This document shows, piece by piece, positions 57,800 through 64,000 of a stretch of 64,000 nucleotides of DNA (its first letter is position 1; each line of letters opens with the position of its first letter). The translations under genes and the position numbers were made by a program. The notes beneath the pieces are model-generated. The model worked only from the letters and a program-made list of their open reading frames with translations. It was not told where the DNA came from and made no database searches. Source of the stretch: Chinchilla lanigera (Eukaryota > Chordata > Mammalia > Rodentia > Chinchillidae); contig NW_004955488.1 of the NCBI RefSeq assembly GCF_000276665.1, forward strand, positions 383,843 to 447,842. The letters run 5' to 3'.

Positions 57800-59229
57800 T
57801 CTTAGGTTACAGAAAATAGCAAACTTAGTAGTATATCATTATACTACTAAATTATATAGCATAATTACTGTGAAAGTCTTACCCAATGATTTAGAGCATA
57901 AAATGTCATGAACACTTTAGTAAAAATAAATAAAAAGTGGTCATAATGTTCAGGCATAGGTTAGCCTATTTTCCATAACTGTTTTACTGCTGTCAGGCAT
58001 GAACACTAACAAATAAAAATTTTGCTAACATGGCCTTTTCAAAATTCATGATTATAGCAACAGCATGGAATCCTAATGTTATTAGAAGTAAATAATAGGA
58101 TATCACAAATGCAATTGCTCTGTATGAGTTACATTTTTACCAAAAAATGAAGTAAGTGAAAGTCCATGATCTTACTTTCAGGTTGAAAATTTTGCATTAA
58201 TTAGTTTTGACAGATGTTGGAATTTCACTGAGTTTTTGATCATGCAATACATGTTTTAAGCAGACACTTGTAGAGTGAAAGAGGACCTGTGGGTTCCTAC
58301 TTTGTGCTCAGGGTTCCATCACCGGCAAAAATGCACACCACAGTGGGTCGGATCATCTGTGTCAACATGGTTCACATAGCACTATATCCCTCTAGTAATG
58401 ACTCAGTTGTTGATTTCAGAAAAATTTTATGCTGGAAATATACAAGAATATAGACCTATAAATAACTATTTTTATTTATGATATTTTTATCACAATGATT
58501 TTTTTCTTATCAAAGTAACTGAATTAGCAATCAAGTTTACTTATCAAGAGTTCCTGCTAAGTGTCCATTACTTCTAAATTTATATATTCCAACTTTTGTC
58601 CATTTTCAGCTACCCAACTTGAAAGACTACATCCTTCAACCATTGTATCTCCTTGCCTGCTTCCACACAGCTATCTCACTTCTAACTCTTCCTCAGAGGC
58701 TTCGCTCATAGTCTCCCCAGGTGGTGTTATTTTTTTTTTGCAGTGGGTGATAATAAACTTATGTTTATGGTTTACTAACAGAGTATCCGCTTATGTTTTG
58801 GTGAATTCTACACATGAATGCATGGTTTGTTTGACCAAGGTTAGCACACATGTAAACCCTATTTTCTTACTGCAGCACAATGGATTTACACATAATACCA
58901 TGTGGGAAGAGGTTGCTTCATTGTTTTAGGAAACAGGCAACTGAGAATCAAGGAAAAAATTACACACATTGTCTAAATTTCTTTACTCAACCTCTGTTCA
59001 TTTCCCTTTGTTCAATGTAGATTTTTGCTTCGAATCATATAATAAATTGAGAGAAAACGCAAAATGCAGTTCTTAAGTCTTATTGATATTCTAGAAGCTT
59101 ATGAATTCTAAATTTGCACGCTGAAGAAGAAAAGAAGAAAAGAACTTCACTGGTTTCACTTCCTCCTGTTAATGCTAATGGTCACGGTTAATTAATAGTT
59201 TCAGATCGTTTCAGAAGATTTCCTTAGAA
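57800..59229. other. AT-rich intergenic DNA
   Basis: Nothing assignable. The 122-residue plus frame at 58561-58929 has no recognisable motif. Confidence 0.4.
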
Positions 59230-59580
59230 ACAGCAAAGTTGTGTTAAGATGCAACACGATCAGCATTCAAGAAGAGCAACACAATGTAACGGCTGAGCGA
59301 TGTGAGCTTCGCAGTTGGATTTGATCTGCTAAGTGTAAGGTGTAAGGTATTGGGCAATACTGAAACATCACGAAATTCAACTACAAAATAATGTGGCATT
59401 TTTGTTATTCTAGTTATACGTTTCCTAGCTCCGCGTGGGCTTGGTTCGCTTTTGTCACAGAAATGGTCAGGGAAAGGCATCATTCAGGACCATGGACAAA
59501 CACGGACAGTTCCAATTTCAGCGGTGTCTCTTAGGTCTCTTGCCATAAAGCCAAGATCCACAGGAATAATCGGTGGAAAA
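59230..59580. other. CpG-retaining patch, unassigned
   Basis: About 350 bp with a run of CpGs (CACGATC, AACGGCTGAGCGATG, TTCGCAG, TACGTTTCC, CTCCGCGTGGG, TTCGCTT, CACGGAC, AGCGGTG, ATCGGTGG), in contrast to nearly CpG-free flanks. No open frame of note (a 79-residue minus frame only) and no known repeat that I recognise. Confidence 0.5.
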
Positions 59581-59939
59581 GCATGGACCTACATATATCT
59601 TTGAATTTTTTCTTACACTATGATTAAGTCACAAAAATACTTTCAGACTGCAATTGCCAATAAGATATTCTTTTATTTATAACCCCTAACAAATCTTTCC
59701 CAATTTCTAATTTGCCAACTTTTTCCATGTATCTACCTAGCCTAATATACTAAAATTCTCCAACACACTCCTTTTCTTCTGCTTATTATACAGGTGCTTC
59801 TATTCTTCTGATTATAGGATTTATTTTACAGGTGGTACTCAGTATTAAATAAAGTGAAAAAATGAATATTGGCACAGTACCTGGCACATTTAAAAAATTT
59901 TAATATCAGGTAATTTTTATGATCATGATTGAGTTGTAG
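59581..59939. other. AT-rich intergenic DNA
   Basis: Nothing assignable seen. Confidence 0.4.
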
Positions 59940-60300
59940 CCTTATTTACTTATTAACATTTTTTATTCATTAACTATGTTTTGACTGATACATGAAGATA
60001 TAAACATTGTACAAATTAATGGGGCAACATGAAATCTGATATGTATATATAGTGTATAATGTTTAACTAAGGTTAAACATTCTTATTTCCACATTGAAAG
60101 CATTCGATATCTCTCACTTAAACTTTCTGAAAAATATAACATATGGTTGTCTACAGTCATCTACTGCTCAGTCACATACCAGGACTCTAACTCACCCCTG
60201 GCTGAAATTTAGCACACATTCATTAGTATTTCTTCACCCTCTTCTTCCCTGCATTCCCCAGACTCTGGTTACCATGATTCTTTTTTCAGCATCTATGACA
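59940..60300 (-). mobile_element. Old L1M-like 3' UTR
   Basis: In plus orientation it follows the antisense order of ancient mammalian L1 3' ends: TTTTGACTGATACATGAAGA, AAATCTGATATGTATATATA, CATTCTTATTTCCACATTGA, CCCTGCATTCCCCAGACTCT and GGTTACCATGATTCTTTTT. Strongly diverged, older than the other L1 copies here. Includes a small perfect 9-bp-stem palindrome at 60059-60080. Confidence 0.6.
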
Positions 60301-61140
60301 CAAACTGTACCTCCCAGTTTGGCCTGTATCACTGTCAGACTTAGTGTGGGAGGGGGTCACACCCCCAAACCCCAGCTCTCTGACACAGTGTAAAGTTCTA
60401 TGGCAATGATGCAAAAATGGATTGTGCATGAGTCCCTAGCCGCAAAGACTTGCACAGCTTCTGGCATGCATACAGGCTCACATAGTAGCTAGTAGTGCTT
60501 CAGATGAGGCACAAATCTGTCCCTCATCAGTGTGTGTCTCTGTCAAGTGCCCGGGAAGGTCCTGAAATTCCCTCTGTAAGCATTTGCCCAAGGATGCTTG
60601 TGCTGCCTGAGAATGGAGACTGGTGGTTGAGCAAACCCTGAGACTACTAAGGCTGGTTCCTCACTGGATCACCCGAGTCTCTTAGCCTTGTGAACTTGCA
60701 CTCTTTCATGGGGTGGGCTATATGTGACCCAGGTCCACTCTGAGCCTGAGAGTGATGCTGGGCAGGTCTCTAGACTCTGTCTGTAAATTATGGCTTGGGT
60801 AGAGAGCCTTTTGGCTTCCACCTGTTGCTGGGTCTTACTATGGTGATGTCAGCATTAAGTTTCAAGACAATATCCTGTGTAAACTTTCATTCCCAAAACT
60901 TTCACTACCAGGAGTGGGGGAGGTCTTGTTTCCTGCTTTGCTTGCAGAGATTGGAGGAGGTGTGGAGACAGCAGCCCCTTGGCTGCCTGTATAGCACAGT
61001 TCCTGGGCTTAGTGAGCTTGTATTGGACTGGGGTTGAGGGTGATAGGCTCTGTCCAGCCCTGCGTTTTCCAGTGGCAGACCTGGTACTGGATTTCACATC
61101 TAAGGCCTAGCTTTAATTTCCTTTCCCTCCCTGGGCACTG
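60301..61140. other. GC-richer block, unassigned
   Basis: About 840 bp of moderate GC (GTGGGAGGGGGTCACACCCC, GGGAAGGTCCTGAAATTCCC, GGTGTGGAGACAGCAGCCCC). Overlapping plus and minus 80-residue frames at 60795-61097 have no recognisable motif. It could be an old L1 5' region or LTR. No splice-flanked exon can be argued. Confidence 0.4.
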
Positions 61141-61499
61141 ATTGGAGCTGAGACAGGCAGCACTTCCCTTCCTGCTGTTTTCAGTCACCTCATCTTCTTA
61201 TTTAAGTGAAACAAAGCCCTTTTTGTCTTGCTAAGCTTCCTTAGTTCTAGAAAGGAGCTTTGGGATGTGCATAGCTATTCCACTTGCTGTGACAGGATCA
61301 CTGGGGCATCTGACTCAGCTTCCAATTTGCACTGTTTCTCTAACCTTGCTATGTTAAAGTTAGTTCAACTGATGAAGACTTCATTTTTTCTTCTTTAAAA
61401 TGGAGGCAGCAATAACTCTTGCTTCATTTGCAAGGTTTCTGCTTCAAATGAATTACTATTCTGATTTTTTTTTAAATGAAAATCATCAGCATACCATTT

Positions 61500-61604
61500 T
61501 TTTGTTTTGTTTTGTTTTGTTTTTCTCCGGAACCGGGAACTGAACTCACGACCTTGCGCTTGCCAGGCAGGCACTTTTGCCGATGAGCTAAATCCCCAGC
61601 CCCC
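61500..61604 (-). mobile_element. ID-like SINE with 13-bp target duplication
   Basis: Minus strand reads GGGGCTGGGGATTTAGCTCA, GGCAAAAGTGCCTGCCTGGC, AAGCGCAAGGTCGTGAGTTC, AGTTCCCGGTTCCGGAG and a tail of repeated AAAAC units. Perfect duplications CAGCATACCATTT at 61487-61499 and 61605-61617. Confidence 0.95.
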
Positions 61605-61617
61605 CAGCATACCATTT

Positions 61618-62442
61618 ATACTGATGACTCGGCCTGGGTCCATGCCCTTATAGCCCTCTCTGTATGCCATCCTGTGTGCCAGATTCCTTCACTGTAGCCT
61701 GTCTGTAATGCTAGATTGCAAGCTTCTGCAATGGGTCCCACTTAAGGTGCACCATAGTGGTGTATATTGAATAACATAAGGAACTGCAATGAATCCATGG
61801 TGTCATGTAAGGTAAAAAATTAGTTCAGAGTGATAATGATACAATCCTTCCCCCGATCTCTGTGCCCTTACAAGGTGATGTAGTTAACTTGATTGCAGAA
61901 GCAAAAAAAATAGAGAGTACATGTCTTCTATGTTGAAAAGTCTATTAGCTTAGTGAATGTGTTCATTTCTTTTTCCTTTGGTTCCACGCTGTTCTTATCA
62001 TCTCAAAAGGACCAATTATGTTAGCTGTTTCAGTCTATATTTATAACTATTTCCAAAGAGATAGAAGTGACTATCAACCAAAATATTTTTGTCTCAAAGT
62101 TACATAAATGGATCATAAGGGAACAAGCACAAACATAATTTTCAACTCTTGCACGGGTTTTTATGTCTGCTATTTAAATATATACCACATACTAAAAAAT
62201 GCAGTCCAAGCATGTAGTGTAAGACTGCAAAAATGAACTATTCTGTACCTCATTGATTTGAAATGGTATAGGGAAGCTATGCTTCTATGAAATGATCATA
62301 TAAGTCCTTTCATTAGTCAGGATTCAGTACTGCAAAGGGAACAGGGACCCTTTAATTGAATATATGAGTCTAATTCTCACATACAGCAAGCACAGACTTT
62401 GACCTAACTGTAATTTTTTTTGATGTATCAAAAAGCTTTTCT
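61618..62442. other. AT-rich intergenic DNA
   Basis: Nothing assignable. Confidence 0.4.
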
Positions 62443-62571
62443 ATTTTTTTGTTTTAAAAGTAAAAGAATGAAAACATACTAACAAACAGACAACCATTCA
62501 CAAAGTAGTACAAGAACAGTACAAGCAATACTGAATTACAGACAAGGTGACAGGGAATTAACAATGGTTGT
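62443..62571 (-). mobile_element. LINE-1 3' UTR fragment (outer copy)
   Basis: Minus strand matches the L1 3' end: CCATTGTTAATTCCCTGTCA, CCTTGTCTGTAATTCAGTAT, GTACTGTTCTTGTACTAC and GTTTGTTAGTATGTTTTCAT. Only the last 130 bp are visible on this side. It is interrupted on the right by the nested block at 62583-63321. Confidence 0.8.
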
Positions 62572-62582
62572 TGTATTTTGTT

Positions 62583-63208
62583 TTTTTATTTTAAAAATAA
62601 AAGGAGGAAAATACTAACAGACAGACAACATTTTACAAAATAGCAAAGGATCAGTACAGACAGTACAGAGTTACAAACAGAGTGGTAACAGAGAAAAATC
62701 AGACCACAATTTCAAAAACAACAGGAGGAATGAAAGGTCAAGAAGAGCAAACAAATAAACAGGTAGAAAAAGTAGGACACCAGCACAAGTAAATAGCATG
62801 ACAATGATAAATCAACACATATCTGTTGTAACTATAAATGTTAATGGCCTAAATTCTCCAGTCAAAAGAAACAGACTAGTAGAGTGGATTAAAAAACAAA
62901 ATCCAACAATATGCTGTATACAGGAAACACATTTCACTGAAAAGGAAACCCACAGACTAAAGGTGAAAGGATGGAAAACAATCCTTCATGCAACAGGAAC
63001 CCAGAAAAAAGCAGGGGTAGCTATTTTGTTTGCAGACCATGTAAACTTCAAACCAACAACAATCAAAAGAGATAAAGAAGGTCACTACATACTAGTCAGG
63101 GGAAAACTGCAAGAGAATGAGATAACAATCATAAACATCTATGCACCAAATATCGGAGCTCCAAACTATATAAGACAAATCTTAACAGGCATGAAAACCC
63201 ATATAATT
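62583..63208 (-). mobile_element. LINE-1: minus-strand 3' end joined to plus-strand ORF2 start
   Basis: 62583 to about 62703 is a second minus-strand L1 3' end (CTGTTTGTAACTCTGTACTG, AATGTTGTCTGTCTGTTAGT, CCTCCTTTTATTTTTAAAAT on that strand). From about 62704 to 63208 the plus strand carries the inter-ORF region and the start of ORF2. If this is one insertion it is a 5'-inverted L1 lacking most of ORF2. If not, two pieces lie back to back. The plus part stops at ATTAATAACACTATTGG, directly against the tail of a SINE. Confidence 0.7.
62798..63208 (+). pseudogene. LINE-1 ORF2 N-terminal endonuclease fragment
   Basis: ORF2 start codon at 62798 is followed by about 137 residues of the apurinic/apyrimidinic-like endonuclease domain that nicks target DNA. 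Visible: ISVVTINVNGLNSPVKRNRL with Asn14, IKKQNPTICCIQETHF with Glu43, KKAGVAILFADHV, RDKEGHYILVRG, and ITIINIYAPNIGAPNYIRQI. Asn14, Glu43 and the Tyr of the NIYAPN motif are present. The fragment ends at NNTI, just before the expected GDFN motif, so the second half of the endonuclease and the reverse transcriptase are absent. No stop occurs in this part, so the copy is fairly young. The frame continues into the SINE (to 63304), adding residues that are antisense SINE, not L1. Confidence 0.92.
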
Positions 63209-63321
63209 AATAACACTATTGGTTTTTTTGTTTGTTTGTTTGTTTCCGGTACCGGGAATCAAACTCATGACCTTGCGCTTGCCAGGCAGGCACTGTGCTG
63301 CTGAGCTAAATCCCCTGCCTC
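63209..63321 (-). mobile_element. ID-like SINE abutting LINE-1 ORF2
   Basis: Minus strand reads GGCAGGGGATTTAGCTCAGC, AGCACAGTGCCTGCCTGGCA, AGCGCAAGGTCATGAGTTTG, ATTCCCGGTACCGG and a tail of AAAC repeats. Its tail meets L1 ORF2 directly. TGTAATTTGTT right of it (63322-63332) resembles TGTATTTTGTT left of the neighbouring L1 (62572-62582, 10 of 11). This suggests the SINE came first and the L1 later entered its tail. Confidence 0.9.
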
Positions 63322-63495
63322 TGTAATTTGTTACTCTTCTCTATGACAGTCTCCAGTCAGTGGGTCGCCAAACCACTCATACTGACTGGCCTTCAACAAT
63401 TTTCCAGGATAAATTTTACTTTTCCTTAAAGGGCTCTCTACAGTGTACCTTTTCAATGAATTCATTCTGTTTTTCCAATGAAAAGGGATCTTTCC

Positions 63496-63679
63496 AACTG
63501 GGTGTAGTGCTACATGCCTGTAATCCTAGCATTTTGTGAAGCTGAGGCAGGAGGATCATAAATTCGACTCCGGCACACCATACTCAAACTAAAAAGCAAT
63601 AAATGCTGGTGATGCTACACAGTGCCAGGGTTCTAGAGTCAACCCTCAGAATCACAGAACGAAATAAAAAAAAAAAAAA
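63496..63679 (+). mobile_element. B1-dID-like composite SINE
   Basis: The B1-like half reads AACTGGGTGTAGTGCTACAT, GCCTGTAATCCTAGCATTTT, GAAGCTGAGGCAGGAGGATC and ATAAATTCGACTCC. It is followed, after an AAAAGCAATAA linker, by an ID-like half: GCTGGTGATGCTACACAGTG, CCAGGGTTCTAGAGTC, AACCCTCAGAATCACAG, then an A13 tail. This dimeric order is known from several non-murine rodent families. No clear target duplication. Confidence 0.8.
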
Positions 63680-64000
63680 TGGTGAGGAGTATCGTCTTTT
63701 CTGAAGTACTGAAGGCTGCTCTTCGCTCTGTCATTTTTATGCTAGAACATGTATTTTCTTGAGAAGAAATGTGTATTCCATATCTAACAATGTGTGGTTA
63801 AAAATCTTTAAAATTAGGACCATGTAGACATACAAAATATTTTAGGGAATATTTGTTTTTAAATCAGTACCTCTTATTTAAGCCACAGCTTTCCATCTCA
63901 GCCTCTGTCACTAGCATTTGCACTCTTCTCATTTTTAGCAAATTTCTGAAATTTTCTCTAATTTCTGCTGCTATCATTAGCACTCTTTTCATTTCCAGCA
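63680..64000. other. AT-rich intergenic DNA to window edge
   Basis: Nothing assignable. The end shows a rough 60-bp similarity between about 63908-63945 and 63965-64000 (GCACTCTTCTCATTT and GCACTCTTTTCATTTC), a possible local duplication. Confidence 0.4.

Noticed and set aside
1..64000. A new multi-gene system or a host protein-coding gene
   Set aside because: No open frame outside L1 ORF2 shows a recognisable domain, codon signal or splice-flanked exon. The window reads as intergenic or intronic repeat-rich DNA. Very short exons of a large gene cannot be excluded by eye.

Overview
This window looks like AT-rich, gene-poor nuclear DNA from a placental mammal, most likely a non-murine rodent. 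The rodent call rests on short tRNA-derived (ID-like) SINEs with 3' A-rich tails, 7SL-derived B1-like monomers, and two elements in which a B1-like monomer is followed by an ID-like half (the B1-dID arrangement known from squirrel-related and some other rodents). Many ERVL-MaLR-type LTRs and several fairly young LINE-1 copies fit this. I cannot name the species. No protein-coding exon, tRNA, rRNA, CRISPR array or bacterial-style operon can be supported. Every long open frame with recognisable content belongs to LINE-1 ORF2, and the rest are chance frames or low-complexity translations of microsatellites.

Layout: 1-4 kb is unassigned AT-rich DNA with two B1-like SINEs and an ATCT-type microsatellite. 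4.4-10.3 kb holds MaLR LTRs on both strands, a 5'-inverted L1, a 101-bp hairpin, a MIR and two ID SINEs. 13.2-15.85 kb is an L1 block: a minus-strand L1 with an inverted 5' part beside an older plus-strand L1. 16-24 kb is mostly unassigned with scattered SINE pieces. 24.1-24.3 kb holds a GC-rich minisatellite between long inverted arms. 27.33-28.22 kb is a complete ERVL-like solo LTR with a target-site duplication. 29.1-30.3 kb is another 5'-inverted L1, interrupted by a 100-N gap. 32-36 kb holds MaLR LTRs, the best-preserved ID SINE and a MIR. 39.06-40.04 kb is a 5'-truncated L1 with target-site duplication. 42.86-43.15 kb is a small L1 with a 5' inversion and a perfect 15-bp duplication. 48.45-51.24 kb is the largest L1 (ORF2 reverse-transcriptase region to 3' end, with a 659-N gap). 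57.4 kb is a MaLR LTR. 59.9-61.1 kb is an old L1M-like 3' end and a GC-richer unassigned block. 62.4-63.3 kb is a nested L1/SINE chimera, followed by a B1-dID.

The most distinctive theme is L1 insertion structure. Four, probably five, L1 copies carry their upstream segment inverted, the signature of twin-primed reverse transcription. No new multi-gene biological system is visible. The items most worth checking are the 24.1-kb inverted-arm minisatellite, the solo LTR sharing a similar 22-bp module, the 6.2-kb hairpin, and the SINE/L1 nest at 62.6-63.3 kb.
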